NCBI GenBank assembly: GCA_020051095.1
Contig: JAGVJN010000018.1
Span: forward strand, 1-64,000
Reading direction: 5' to 3'
Source: Pseudomonadota bacterium
GTDB taxonomy: Bacteria > Pseudomonadota > Gammaproteobacteria > Legionellales > Legionellaceae
Length of the DNA stretch: 64,000 nucleotides
Of the stretch, positions 26,243 to 36,175 are shown in pieces. Within the stretch, counting starts at the first letter, position 1. Each line of letters opens with the position of its first letter. The notes beneath the pieces were generated by a model. The model did not search any database, was not told the origin of the DNA, and saw only the letters and a list, made by a program, of their open reading frames with translations. The position numbers were made by a program, and so were the translations under genes.

Positions 26243-27952
26243 ATGCGCACCTCTGAATGGTTTGTTCCTACGTTAAAAGAAACCCCTAATGATGCGGAAA
26301 TCGTATCGCATCAATTAATGTTGCGAGCGGGCTTAATCCATAAGCTTGGTGCAGGCTTATATACTTGGCTGCCGCTGGGTTTACGTGTTTTACGAAAAGT
26401 CGAAAACATTGTGCGTGAAGAAATGGACAAAGCGGGTGCTTTAGAAACATTGATGCCTGCTGTGCAACCCGCTGAATTATGGCAAGAAACGAAGCGTTGG
26501 GACACCTTTGGCAACCAATTATTAAAAATGCAAGATAATAGTGAACGACTTTATTGTTTTGGTCCAACCCATGAAGAAGTGATTACTGATATTATGCGCC
26601 ATGAGTTGCGATCGTATAAGCAGCTTCCGCTCAATTTATATCAAATACAAACCAAGTTCCGAGATGAAATTCGACCACGGTTTGGGGTGATGCGCGCCCG
26701 AGAATTCATCATGAAAGATGCTTATTCTTTTAACCTAGATGATGCTTCGTTAGAAGAAAGTTATCAAAGCATGTACAATGCTTACTGTCGTATCTTTGAA
26801 CGGATGGGATTAACCTTCCGTGCCGTGGAAGCCGATACCGGCGCCATTGGTGGCTCTAAGTCGCATGAATTTCAAGTCTTGGCAGACAGTGGCGAAGACA
26901 TTATTGTCTATAGCGATAGCAGTGAATATGCCGCTAACCTAGAGCAAGCAACGTGTGTGTTACCCAATCCGAGTTCGCAAGGCACGAATCAAGCACTGAC
27001 CAAAGTTGAAACGCCCAATGTCCGAACCATTGAGCAATTATGTCAACATCTCGCCTGCCAACCAGCGGAAACCATCAAGACATTAATTGTCAAAGGCACA
27101 GAATCCCCTTGGGTCGCCTTAATTATCCGCGGTGATGACACGCTTAACGAAGTCAAGGCGATGAAACTTGCGACCGTTGCATCCCCCTTACAAATGGCCA
27201 CTGACGCCGACATGAAAGCGCTCAACTTGCCAGTTGGTTCGCTGGGCCCTGTTGGCTTATCCATGCCAATTATCGTCGATCATTTTGTGGCAGCGATGGA
27301 TGAATTTATTAGCGGTGCCAATGAATGCGGCTATCACCATATACACGCTTGCTGGCAACGAGATGCGAAATACCACCATATCGCCGACCTACGTAACGTC
27401 AAAATTGGCGATAAAAGTCCCGATGGAAAAGGGTCCCTTAAAACCTGCCGTGGCATCGAAGTGGGACATGTGTTCCAATTGGGCGATAAGTATTCCAATG
27501 CGATGAAAGCAGAAGTATTAGATGAAAGTGGCAAGTTAATTCCGTTGAAGATGGGCTGTTATGGTCTGGGTATTAGTCGCGTGGTTGCCGCAGCGATTGA
27601 GCAGCACCATGACGACAAAGGAATTGTTTGGCCACAAGCACTTGCACCTTATCAAGTCGTGATTGTCCCCATCAACGGTCACCGCTCAGACCCGGTTCGA
27701 GAAGCATGTGATAATTTATACCAGCGCTTCATGCAACAAGGGGTGGAAGTGTTACTCGAAGACCGTAAAGAACGTCCTGGTGTGCTATTTGCCGACCATG
27801 ACTTGATTGGCATACCCCATCGCATCGTCATCGGCGATAGGACATTAGCAGAAGGCAAAGCAGAATATAAAGCGCGAGTAGCTGACGAAAGCGAAATGAT
27901 TGACCTAGACCGTATTGAATCATTTATCCTTGAGAAACTAATTGAGAAATAG
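26243..27952 (+). CDS. proS: Prolyl-tRNA synthetase
   Basis: It charges tRNA-Pro. The 569-residue length and the insertion between motifs 2 and 3 (about 225-400, the YbaK-like editing domain) identify the bacterial-type ProRS. Class II motifs are present: motif 1 around GLRVLRKVENIVREEMDKAG, motif 2 FRDEIRPRFGVMRAREF, and motif 3 GLGISRVVAA. The start has GGAG at a good distance. The C-terminal anticodon-binding domain ends at 27952. Confidence 0.97.
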   Translation: MRTSEWFVPTLKETPNDAEIVSHQLMLRAGLIHKLGAGLYTWLPLGLRVLRKVENIVREEMDKAGALETLMPAVQPAELWQETKRWDTFGNQLLKMQDNSERLYCFGPTHEEVITDIMRHELRSYKQLPLNLYQIQTKFRDEIRPRFGVMRAREFIMKDAYSFNLDDASLEESYQSMYNAYCRIFERMGLTFRAVEADTGAIGGSKSHEFQVLADSGEDIIVYSDSSEYAANLEQATCVLPNPSSQGTNQALTKVETPNVRTIEQLCQHLACQPAETIKTLIVKGTESPWVALIIRGDDTLNEVKAMKLATVASPLQMATDADMKALNLPVGSLGPVGLSMPIIVDHFVAAMDEFISGANECGYHHIHACWQRDAKYHHIADLRNVKIGDKSPDGKGSLKTCRGIEVGHVFQLGDKYSNAMKAEVLDESGKLIPLKMGCYGLGISRVVAAAIEQHHDDKGIVWPQALAPYQVVIVPINGHRSDPVREACDNLYQRFMQQGVEVLLEDRKERPGVLFADHDLIGIPHRIVIGDRTLAEGKAEYKARVADESEMIDLDRIESFILEKLIEK

Positions 27953-28021
27953 CCCTAATCTCTTGTAGGTCGAGCCCAAACCTAATGGCACCTAGTTCAG
28001 GAAAAAGACTGAAGGCAACCA

Positions 28022-28132
28022 GTCATTGCGAGCGTCAGCGAAGCAATCCAGTTCGATCTCTGAACAGAAATCTGTTCTGGATTGCTTCGCTGACGCTCGC
28101 AATGACAGTGCTTTTAAGAAATCGCCCGGCAA
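28022..28132. repeat. Long hairpin repeat, 30-bp perfect arms
   Basis: In the 355-bp gap after proS, 28022-28051 (beginning GTCATTGCGAGC) and 28077-28106 (ending GCTCGCAATGAC) are exact reverse complements. The 25-base loop itself contains AACAGA-AA-TCTGTT. The right flank (AGTGCTTTTAAGAAA to CCCGGCA) is shared with a second copy at 57363-57498. A worn GTAGGT fragment of the REP family lies at 27965. It is likely a non-autonomous mobile hairpin and could terminate proS transcription. The remaining 180 bases to the next gene are AT-rich without a recognised signal. Confidence 0.8.
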
Positions 28133-28307
28133 CAGCTCCACCAATGCTCTATATGTCTATGTTATTAACATATTGAAATATTGTTTGCATTTAATTTATT
28201 ATCTTGATACCATTTGGTTCTTTTTTATCCATCTTGGATTATCTAAATACCTTTTTATTTGATTTCATCCAAGTGGATTTTGAATTTTTATCGAGAGAGT
28301 TAATGCA

Positions 28308-29834
28308 ATGAAATATTATTTTAATGAAATTACTTGGAATGATTCACCGGTTATTTGGAATACAGAGCCGGATAGCATGTTTGCCAGTTGTGATTATAAT
28401 ACGTTAGCGAACAACTTAGATCTGGATAGGTCTCAATTAAATGGCTATTTAGCAACATTTCCTGGCATTTTCATTGACGATAATATTGCCTATATCAACA
28501 GCCTAAGCTCATTCAAATTTCAACCCATCTCTCTTCTACAAACGAAACCAACATCAACTATGACAGACGCGCCTTTGTTATTTAAACGAAATAGTAACCC
28601 ATTGAAATTATCAGAGACGATGAGAAAAGATCTACCCAAGCTCCCAGACCCGCATCTGGAAGTGATTCTAATGGGGCATCATGGCAATACAATAGCCTAC
28701 CTCAAACTACAAGAAAACCGTATCAAGTTTCTCCATGACATACAAAAATTGCATTTACTCAATTCGAATAAACTCTATAGTTTAAGGGCTGAGTCCTATA
28801 CCCTTATCCTTGGCCATATTCGTCAATCACAAATGCAAATCATTCATTCCCTATTTGATGAATTTTTATCCCCTGCTTTAAGAAAAGCCACCAATGATCA
28901 AAAAGATAACAAAGAATTGGAAGAGTTTTTTCAATCGGCCATCTTAAATGTGATGAATTTTGCATTTAATAAACAAAAAACGGTTTATGAAACCGTTGAA
29001 ACTAACCCGTCGCCTGAGTTGGTGATACAGCATCGCAAGAACCGGCTAGCGTTAATGATGACTTTCTTTAATTTCTTTATCAACGAGATGCCAGTTGAAA
29101 GCTTGTCGATGAATCTATCCGAAAAGCAAGCCCTTCTATTATTTAAAATGAAAGCTGCGCTTTTAGATCAAAAACCAAAAATGAAAGAGAAATTAGACCA
29201 ACTCGCATTATTAACCTTGTATTCAGGAATCTATTCTCAGCAATATGATAGTATGGTATTTGCTATATTAAATGGTTCTGAAACCGTTGATTTAGCCGCT
29301 CACAAAAAGGCGATTCGTGAGCGTTTGACAGGAAATGAGATGCTTGACGTGCTGTATAAGCAACTTCAGTCGAAGGGGTTACTGGGTGATACCCTGTTAA
29401 AGCCTATCCCTGAGATGAAATATATCCCGTTTGCTGATTTAGTGACAAAGATGTTTGAAGAGGCTAAATTAGGAAAACCGAGCAAGGAGGTTATTAATCG
29501 GATCCAAGACAATTTGATAAAAATCGTATTGGAATATTCGCCATCGTCTCTCGAAGGAAGCATCATTCAGCAAGATATTAAGTCCCAAGATATGCTCTAC
29601 GTGGATGACTATTTTTACCAAAAATGCTTAGCCAGCAAATGGGTAGCGCCGACTGAAATACCCAAATCATCGGCAAAGTCATTTATCGCCCCAAATCCAT
29701 CATTATCACCGGTTAAATTAAGCCTAATTGACCAACCCGATTCACTCATCGATCACTTGCTGAACTGCTTTAAGTTAGCAGCGCTTGAAGGACATGCTTT
29801 GCCACCGTCAACTAATTATGTCAAAGGCATGTAA
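28308..29834 (+). CDS. Orphan 508-residue protein (effector candidate)
   Basis: I do not recognise this family. The 508-residue protein has no signal peptide or membrane segment. It is rich in Leu, Lys, Asn and Ser and looks predominantly helical from about residue 95 onward (repeated LxxL and amphipathic stretches around 180-330). The start has GAGAGAG about 10 bases upstream. AT-rich surroundings, an isolated position after a hairpin repeat and a large cytoplasmic-type protein of unknown family are all common for Legionella Dot/Icm substrates, but no effector motif was identified and the C-terminus (PPSTNYVKGM) is not glutamate-rich. Confidence 0.75.
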   Translation: MKYYFNEITWNDSPVIWNTEPDSMFASCDYNTLANNLDLDRSQLNGYLATFPGIFIDDNIAYINSLSSFKFQPISLLQTKPTSTMTDAPLLFKRNSNPLKLSETMRKDLPKLPDPHLEVILMGHHGNTIAYLKLQENRIKFLHDIQKLHLLNSNKLYSLRAESYTLILGHIRQSQMQIIHSLFDEFLSPALRKATNDQKDNKELEEFFQSAILNVMNFAFNKQKTVYETVETNPSPELVIQHRKNRLALMMTFFNFFINEMPVESLSMNLSEKQALLLFKMKAALLDQKPKMKEKLDQLALLTLYSGIYSQQYDSMVFAILNGSETVDLAAHKKAIRERLTGNEMLDVLYKQLQSKGLLGDTLLKPIPEMKYIPFADLVTKMFEEAKLGKPSKEVINRIQDNLIKIVLEYSPSSLEGSIIQQDIKSQDMLYVDDYFYQKCLASKWVAPTEIPKSSAKSFIAPNPSLSPVKLSLIDQPDSLIDHLLNCFKLAALEGHALPPSTNYVKGM

Positions 29835-29839
29835 AATAA

Positions 29840-31636
29840 CTATAACACGGCCTTTAATAGCCGTTGGGTGTAAGGCTGTTGAGGCTTAGTCATGATTTGG
29901 GTGACAGGCCCCTGCTCAACTAAGCTGCCCTTTTTCATCACCATCACATCATCAGCGAGGTAAGATACCACGCTCATATTGTGGGTGATGAATAAGTAAG
30001 CCATGTTATATTCTGCCTGTAAATCTTTCAATAAATTCAAAATCTGTGCCTGCACAGACACATCCAAGGCACTGGTCGGTTCATCACAAATCAATAAATG
30101 GGGGCGACAAGCGAGTGCCCTTGCAATGGAAATGCGCTGCCGCTGTCCGCCTGAAAATTGGTGTGGAAACCGATTTAAACAACTTTTAGGTAAATTGACT
30201 TGCTCAATTAATTCAAACAACCGCTTTTTAATTTTTGCAGAGGAATACCCTTGTGCGCGCATGCCTTCACTGATGATATCGCTAACACTCATGCGAGGAT
30301 TCATGGAGGAAAATGGGTCTTGGAAAATAATTTGTGCCTGTTGACGGAATTGGCGTAACTGCTTTCGAGTCATTTTTTTTATGGATTGGCCATCGAAATC
30401 AATATCCCCTTGCCAATGAGTCAGCAGCATCATAATAGCGCGACTTATCGTGGTTTTACCACAACCTGACTCACCCACTAATGCCAACGTTTTACCACGA
30501 TACAAATCAAACGATACATTGTCCACTGCCTGTAACCATCGACGTCGGCTTTTAAGCCACGATTTTTGTAGTGGAAACGTCACACTTAAATTTTGAACAC
30601 TCAGCACTTTTGTATGATCCTCACGGCTAGCTGCAATATCAACATCGCTTATTTTAAGCGGCGGCAAGGATAGGGTATCCGGATACAAATGGCAGCGCAC
30701 TTCCCCATCGTTGATTGGCTGCAAAGCTGGCTCAACACCCAAGCACGGTGGAAATTGATAGGAGCATCGCGGGTGAAATCGGCACCCTTTTGGCATGTCA
30801 TCTAAGGTAGGAACACTCCCAGGAATCGCTGCCAGACGCTTTTGTCGATTGTGTAATGAAGGGATTGCGGCTAATAGTTGTTGCGAATAGGGATGTTTGA
30901 CCTCAGTGAAAAAATCCTCTGCAGAGGCCATTTCGACTATTTGTCCTGCATACATCACACACACCTGTGAGGCCATAAACCGGACGACGCCTAAATCATG
31001 GGTTATCAACAGTAGACTCATGTGGTGCTGCTGTTGAATCCGTTTAAGCAATTTGAGAATCTGGGCTTGTACGGTAACATCCAATGCGGTGGTGGGCTCG
31101 TCTGCAATTAAAACATCCGGCTCACAAGCAAGGGCCATGGCGATGACAACTCGTTGCTTTTGCCCCCCTGATAGCTGGTGTGGGTATTGATTTAAACGAT
31201 GTGCCGCTTCGGACATATCCACTTCTTCAAGGAGTTGTAACATCCGTTTGTTTAACGCGTTATTGCGAAGGGGTTGATGTGCTTTGATTGCTTCGGCTAG
31301 CTGTTGGCCAATGGTCAATACAGGATTTAATGCTGTCATTGGCTCTTGGAAAATCATCGCCACCCTTTTACCACGAATGTCGCGCATGTCCCTTTCTGGT
31401 AGCGTTAATAAGTCTTGGCCTTCTAACAAGACTTTACTTTGTTGGCCAAAATAGGCATTTTCCGGGAGCAACCGCATCAACGCCGAGGCCGTGATGGATT
31501 TCCCACAGCCCGATTCACCCAATAACGCAACCGTCTGCCCTGGCTCAAGTTCAAAGCGAACCTCATTGGTAGCCGGTAAAAAATGACTGACTTGTTCAAA
31601 TTGAACGGATAAGCCATCGACCCTTAGATGGGACAT
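29840..31636 (-). CDS. ABC transporter with two ATPase domains (peptide/YejF type)
   Basis: This 598-residue protein contains two complete nucleotide-binding domains. The first has Walker A GESGCGKS, signature LSGGQKQR and Walker B VLIADEP; the second has [16 protein letters not shown] and LLICDEP. Between them is the oligopeptide/dipeptide C-terminal motif region ([12 protein letters not shown], then CRFHPRCSY). This fusion is typical of YejF-like ATPases that power peptide or microcin C-type uptake with YejA, B and E. No permease or binding-protein gene is adjacent: csiV-like diverges upstream and the orphan gene converges downstream. The partners must lie elsewhere or be absent. Confidence 0.9.
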   Translation of the reverse strand: MSHLRVDGLSVQFEQVSHFLPATNEVRFELEPGQTVALLGESGCGKSITASALMRLLPENAYFGQQSKVLLEGQDLLTLPERDMRDIRGKRVAMIFQEPMTALNPVLTIGQQLAEAIKAHQPLRNNALNKRMLQLLEEVDMSEAAHRLNQYPHQLSGGQKQRVVIAMALACEPDVLIADEPTTALDVTVQAQILKLLKRIQQQHHMSLLLITHDLGVVRFMASQVCVMYAGQIVEMASAEDFFTEVKHPYSQQLLAAIPSLHNRQKRLAAIPGSVPTLDDMPKGCRFHPRCSYQFPPCLGVEPALQPINDGEVRCHLYPDTLSLPPLKISDVDIAASREDHTKVLSVQNLSVTFPLQKSWLKSRRRWLQAVDNVSFDLYRGKTLALVGESGCGKTTISRAIMMLLTHWQGDIDFDGQSIKKMTRKQLRQFRQQAQIIFQDPFSSMNPRMSVSDIISEGMRAQGYSSAKIKKRLFELIEQVNLPKSCLNRFPHQFSGGQRQRISIARALACRPHLLICDEPTSALDVSVQAQILNLLKDLQAEYNMAYLFITHNMSVVSYLADDVMVMKKGSLVEQGPVTQIMTKPQQPYTQRLLKAVL

Positions 31637-31772
31637 GTATGAATATCCTTACTTAACAATGTATCGAAATATACCCCCAGAGCTAGCTCTTAGCATAGGC
31701 CTTAAACGACACTAACGTCAACTAGCAACCATAACACAGGTAAGGTATAATCGTTCTTTTTTTAAGAGAGCG

Positions 31773-32345
31773 ATGATGAGACGGTTACTTGCTGCATTAT
31801 TCCTAATTTGCATTGCCTGCCTAGGTCGTGCGGAGTCGACTGATCGATATTTAGTGGATGTCATTGTTTTTGAAAACAAAACGTTATTAGCAGATGCTGC
31901 TGAACAATCACTGGTTCCTGCCGTGTTGCCTCCTTCTGCCCACAGTATTCCACTTGAATTAGGGGATTATACAACACAACCCAACTATCATAATTTACCC
32001 CTCTCACAATCTGCCTTACAAAACACCTATTATGCGTTAAGTCGCAACCAAAATTATCATGTGCTTGCCCGATTCACGTGGCGCCAACCCATGGGTAGTC
32101 GCCGTGAAATTGATCTCCCTACCATCGGGAATAACCAATGGGACATTAGCGGGCGTATAAAAATCACCCCAAGTCGATTTCCATTCTTTAGCACCAACCT
32201 GTTGTTATCCAATGGCAGGAAAACCATTGCCCTAAGACATAACCAGCCATTAAAGCTCAAAGAAACGTATTACTTCGATCATCCCGTCGTTGGCATGGTT
32301 GTTCGCCTAACGCCCATCAAAGATGCATCGTCAAAATCGGCTTAA
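31773..32345 (+). CDS. CsiV-like peptidoglycan-binding protein
   Basis: This 190-residue protein has a cleavable signal peptide (about 1-20, ending GRAES). The mature part begins RYLVDVIVFEN and has a conserved W-R-Q-P segment (RFTWRQPMG), features I associate with the CsiV family (cell shape integrity; activates peptidoglycan synthases in Vibrio). GAGAG precedes the paired ATGs at 31773 and 31776. Its last bases overlap the convergent flavoprotein gene. Assignment rests on a few motifs, so it is moderately sure. Confidence 0.65.
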   Translation: MMRRLLAALFLICIACLGRAESTDRYLVDVIVFENKTLLADAAEQSLVPAVLPPSAHSIPLELGDYTTQPNYHNLPLSQSALQNTYYALSRNQNYHVLARFTWRQPMGSRREIDLPTIGNNQWDISGRIKITPSRFPFFSTNLLLSNGRKTIALRHNQPLKLKETYYFDHPVVGMVVRLTPIKDASSKSA

Positions 32346-33752
32346 AATGCGGATAACTCGTTTGGCAAATGGTGAAAAAAGCTTCGGAGCGTAGTATTGG
32401 CCTGCAACCCGTTTGCTAATTTCATTGAGCGTCGGATAGGGAAATATTGCATCTGTCATCGACCGTAGGCTGCGTTTTTCTCGCATTAATTGAACCCAGG
32501 GCAACACTAATTCACCCGCATGAAGGCCGAGAATAGTGACACCCAACGCTTGGCCTTTATCATTGATCACCACTTTAATTATCCCCTCTGTTGCCCCTTC
32601 AGCGACGGCTCTGTCATTATCAACAAAAGCCGATTGAATCACAGAACAAGCGATACCTTTCGCTTGGCATTGCTGTTCAGTTAAGCCAATTTGGGCTAAT
32701 TCAGGATGCGTGTAGGTCACGCTGGGTAAGTAGGTGCTGTCCCATTTGGCTGGTAATTTAAAGGCAATCTGTCGGAAAACCACACCCGCGTGGGCATTGG
32801 CCACATGGGTAAACTGTTGCTGTCCAATGACATCCCCGATGGCATAAATATGTTTTTGAGCTGTGCGTAATCGTTTATCGACCTGAATGCTACCTCGCTC
32901 AGTTATAACCCCTGCGTTATTCAAGTTCAGCCTATCGATATTGGGCTTTCTTCCGACAGCCACCAACACATGGGAACCTAATTCCGTGTGTTGCTGGCCA
33001 TTTAGGCTATAAGTCACCTCAATCGCCTTACCTTTTTGGGCTATTTGCTCCACCTTCGATTGCAAGTAGAATGACACACCATGTTCTTTCATCACATCTT
33101 GGAGTGAGCCCACAGCTTGCCTGTCATCAAAGCGAAGCATTTGATCTGCTTCAAATAAGCTCACAGGCACACCCAACATCGCGAACGCTTGTGCCATTTC
33201 ACACCCAATCGGTCCGCCACCAATAATCAGCATATGTTTTGGCTTTTCTCGCAAAGAAAATACCGTTTCATTGGTTAGATAAGGAACACTGTCTAATCCA
33301 TGGATGGGTGGAACAAACGGTGACGAGCCGGTAGCTATGACGATGGTTTTTGCTTGATAGGCTTTGTCGCCTGCTTTTAAGGTATGCTCATCGAGAAAAG
33401 ACGCATATTCGCTTATCACTGTCACCCCGAGACCTTCAAACCGTTCTACGGAATCATGGACAGCAATATGGTCAATTTTTTGCTGAACCGTTTTCATCAC
33501 GGCAACCATATCCAATGACTTCTGGTTAAACTGGCAACCTAATTTTTCAGTTTGCCGTGCTTGCCAGCATTGTTTGGCCACCGCTAACAATGACTTAGAA
33601 GGGACACACCCATAATTCAAACAATCCCCTCCCATTTTATGCCCTTCAAATAAAACGGTTTTTAATCCAGCTTGGGCGCTGACAGAAGCCAAACTTAAGC
33701 CACCCGACCCCGCTCCAATAATGGCTAGATCATATTTTTCTTTTTGGCTCAT
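32331..33752 (-). CDS. FAD-dependent pyridine nucleotide-disulfide oxidoreductase
   Basis: This 473-residue flavoprotein is of the mercuric reductase/lipoamide dehydrogenase type. The ATG at 33752 (MSQKEKYDLAIIGAGSGG) follows GGAAAGAGGG. The FAD loop GAGSGG, the redox pair in GGDCLNYGCVPSK, an NAD(P) loop IIGGGPIGCE and the second FAD motif YAIGDV are present. The C-terminus has PYPTLNE in place of the HPHPT(L/M)SE motif of lipoamide dehydrogenases. It is translationally coupled to the TVP38-family gene upstream (23-bp overlap), a pairing often seen, sometimes as a fusion; the physiological substrate is unknown. Confidence 0.9.
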   Translation of the reverse strand: MSQKEKYDLAIIGAGSGGLSLASVSAQAGLKTVLFEGHKMGGDCLNYGCVPSKSLLAVAKQCWQARQTEKLGCQFNQKSLDMVAVMKTVQQKIDHIAVHDSVERFEGLGVTVISEYASFLDEHTLKAGDKAYQAKTIVIATGSSPFVPPIHGLDSVPYLTNETVFSLREKPKHMLIIGGGPIGCEMAQAFAMLGVPVSLFEADQMLRFDDRQAVGSLQDVMKEHGVSFYLQSKVEQIAQKGKAIEVTYSLNGQQHTELGSHVLVAVGRKPNIDRLNLNNAGVITERGSIQVDKRLRTAQKHIYAIGDVIGQQQFTHVANAHAGVVFRQIAFKLPAKWDSTYLPSVTYTHPELAQIGLTEQQCQAKGIACSVIQSAFVDNDRAVAEGATEGIIKVVINDKGQALGVTILGLHAGELVLPWVQLMREKRSLRSMTDAIFPYPTLNEISKRVAGQYYAPKLFSPFAKRVIRILSRF

Positions 33753-34449
33753 TTCCCTCTTTCCTTCGTAATCGTTGATATAGAATGGGTAATAACGATA
33801 AGACAGCAAGCCCGAATAATGGCAATAAGATGGGTAAGGTAAAAATGACAGAAAAGTCAGGTTTTTGTCCTATTTCAAATAAATGATTCACCCCATTTCC
33901 CAAAGAAACGTAGACAAACGTTCCTGGGATAATGCCAACCAATGTTGCTAAAGCAAATAGCTTTCCATCCACGTTTAAGATAGCAGGGACGATATTCACA
34001 ACCCAGAATGGAAATAAGGGAATCAATCTCAGTATTAGCAAATAAGAGAGGGCATTTTTCGCAAACCCGGCTTGCATTTTCTTTATCCATCCATGCGCAT
34101 GTTTGCTTGCCCATTCACCGATGAAATATTTCACCGCTAAAAAGACCAATATAGCACCAAGCGTTGCACTCACCACCACAATCAATGTTCCCAAGATAGG
34201 ACCAAACAAAAAACCACCGATTAACGTTAAAATCACCGCACCCGGAATGGAAATCGCAACAGACAAAGCATATATCGTCATATAAAGGAAAACGCTTAAG
34301 GCGAAATGACTGTCAGACCAGGTTTTGATTTGATCATGATAGGTTTGGAAGGTAGACCAACTTAAATAGTTTGGTAAATTAAAATAAAACGCGAGCGCAA
34401 GTAACGAAAGAATGAGAAGCACAGGCCAGCTTCGTTTGAGAAAGTTCAT
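33730..34449 (-). CDS. TVP38/TMEM64 (DedA-like, SNARE-associated) membrane protein
   Basis: This 239-residue inner-membrane protein starts at the ATG at 34449 (MNFLKRSWPVLL), which has AAGGA upstream. The VTT/SNARE-associated domain is readable: IPGAVILTLIGGFLFGPILGT, then an amphipathic stretch, then LILRLIPLFPFWVVNIVPAI. Relatives are lipid-linked transport or scramblase proteins. Its overlap with the flavoprotein gene suggests a common function at the membrane. Confidence 0.87.
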   Translation of the reverse strand: MNFLKRSWPVLLILSLLALAFYFNLPNYLSWSTFQTYHDQIKTWSDSHFALSVFLYMTIYALSVAISIPGAVILTLIGGFLFGPILGTLIVVVSATLGAILVFLAVKYFIGEWASKHAHGWIKKMQAGFAKNALSYLLILRLIPLFPFWVVNIVPAILNVDGKLFALATLVGIIPGTFVYVSLGNGVNHLFEIGQKPDFSVIFTLPILLPLFGLAVLSLLPILYQRLRRKEGNEPKRKI

Positions 34450-34534
34450 ATCCTTACGTTCCCTTTTTACCGGACAGTTTAAAAAAAACGTCGATAGCAA
34501 GGGGCCGTTTCAAGGAAACGACCCCCAATTGATG

Positions 34535-35311
34535 TTACTTAGACATTCTAACAATCAAGTCTTGCAAGGTGTCTTCGCTAGCCGCACCTGGAATGAATGC
34601 TGGCTCAGAGCCTTTCATATACGTGCCATTCGGTGTTTTGGCGATTACGAAGGCTGGCGTACCCATTAGCATCATTTTTTCAGCTAGGGCTTTGTTTTGA
34701 GCAAGTGTTTCAGTGACCTGTTTACTTTGCATGTCTTTTTTCAACTTACTCATATCCAAGCCCACTTTTTTGGCTTCGGCAAAAATTTCTTTATCGGTGA
34801 GACGCTTTTGCTGATTAATTAAAGCCTCATGAAATGGTTTGTATTTTCCTTGCATGGCAGCAGCCAATGCAGCGCGAGATGCCACTTCGGATGTTTTGCC
34901 GAATATGGGGAATTCTTTATATATAACCCTTAGGTTTTTATCCTTTTCAAGGAGGGAATCAATGACCGGTGCCATTTTTTTGCAATGCACGCATTGATAG
35001 TCAAAAAATTCAACTAACGTGACATTGCCTTTCGCATTGCCTAAGGTGGTTAATTGACCACTAAATAATTGGGAGGCATTATTCTCAATGGCAGCGCGTG
35101 CTTGTTGACGCATATTATCTTGTTGCTTTTTTTGCAAAGCTTGTGATGCTTCAATGAGAACTTCTGGATTACTCACCAAATAATCATGGACTACTTTCTC
35201 AATTTGTTTTTTCTGTTCACTGGTCATCGGCTTTTCAGCAGCCATTGCCATGGGCGATATGGATAAAGCACTAATTAAAGCGGCAGATGTAACAATATTT
35301 GTTAATTTCAC
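34535..35311 (-). CDS. DsbA2/Com1-family periplasmic thiol:disulfide oxidoreductase
   Basis: The GTG at 35311 is taken as the start because AAAGGGG lies just upstream and a typical signal peptide follows (MKLTNIV to MAMAA). The 258-residue protein has a helical N-terminal part (about 28-85), as in dimeric Com1/DsbA2 proteins, then a thioredoxin/DsbA domain with active site CVHC (107-110) and the cis-proline segment MGTPAFVIAK. In Legionella this DsbA2 type acts as combined oxidase and isomerase and matures the Dot/Icm machinery; applying that here is inference from family. It is distinct from the CPWC DsbA at 6175-6810. Confidence 0.88.
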   Translation of the reverse strand: MKLTNIVTSAALISALSISPMAMAAEKPMTSEQKKQIEKVVHDYLVSNPEVLIEASQALQKKQQDNMRQQARAAIENNASQLFSGQLTTLGNAKGNVTLVEFFDYQCVHCKKMAPVIDSLLEKDKNLRVIYKEFPIFGKTSEVASRAALAAAMQGKYKPFHEALINQQKRLTDKEIFAEAKKVGLDMSKLKKDMQSKQVTETLAQNKALAEKMMLMGTPAFVIAKTPNGTYMKGSEPAFIPGAASEDTLQDLIVRMSK

Positions 35312-35373
35312 GTCAATCCCCTTTATGAAAAATAAATAACGCACTCTTTATAGCATATTCCCTGCCTAAATGT

Positions 35374-36096
35374 CTAAGATTTCACGTGGTGGATATGAAG
35401 ATAATCGCCATATTGCTTTAACCATTGGCGATGTGATTGGTAGGCTTTATCAAAACGGGCCACTATTTGCCAGAATCGTGACGAGTGATTATGCTCAACC
35501 AGGTGGCAAAGTTCATGAACGACAACATAATCAATGACATCGAGGGGTGCCATGATAATGCGCCAATTATAGTGAATCGCTCCTTTGGCAGAACAACTTC
35601 CCCAACGGGCACGATACGACTTAATTTCGATTGAACTGGGAAAATGACCCAGCTTTTGAGCATAAAAATGGGTTTTCTCCATTAAATAGGCGGTTGCTTG
35701 TTGACGGTACCAGTCACTGAGTCGTTCAAATAAGTGTTCAGGGCTGTACAATTTCGTACTTCGCATCGTGAGATGCTGATCATCGGAGAGATAAATCGCA
35801 TCCGAGTTACCCGTCTCAATACGCAGTGGGTATCGCTTTCCTTGATAGAGAAATAATTCGCCAGGCTCAATCCGTTTAGACGTTTCTTGGATAGCAGTTT
35901 GTTGCTTCGCTAACGCCCGCTCAATCCAAGCCCTTTTATTTTCTATAAGAAGCTGCACATCAACGGCAGGCATTCTCAAAGGTGCATTTACCTGAACGCG
36001 ACCTTCTTTTACCAAAATGGTGATACTTTTACGCTGCTTTCTGCGCTTAACGCTTACCTCACACCAACCCGTATCCAGCGTCGTTTGGTCATTCAT
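35374..36096 (-). CDS. YgjP-like (DUF45) zinc metallopeptidase
   Basis: This 240-residue protein starts at the ATG at 36096; a GTG 21 codons upstream is possible but less likely. The zinc site is VVHELCHLVEHNHSSRFW (HExxH plus a downstream His/Glu), preceded by RARWGSCSAKGAIHYNWR, both hallmarks of the DUF45/YgjP family. No signal peptide is present, so it is cytoplasmic. The substrate is unknown; in some genomes the family is linked to restriction systems, but here it follows uvrD on the same strand, 79 bases downstream. Confidence 0.9.
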   Translation of the reverse strand: MNDQTTLDTGWCEVSVKRRKQRKSITILVKEGRVQVNAPLRMPAVDVQLLIENKRAWIERALAKQQTAIQETSKRIEPGELFLYQGKRYPLRIETGNSDAIYLSDDQHLTMRSTKLYSPEHLFERLSDWYRQQATAYLMEKTHFYAQKLGHFPSSIEIKSYRARWGSCSAKGAIHYNWRIIMAPLDVIDYVVVHELCHLVEHNHSSRFWQIVARFDKAYQSHRQWLKQYGDYLHIHHVKS

Positions 36097-36175
36097 CGAT
36101 TGGGACCTTCCATTTTTGTCTCTATTCACCTGCTCAATTAAATTACGGGGAAAAGTCACCCATTTTTAACAACTC

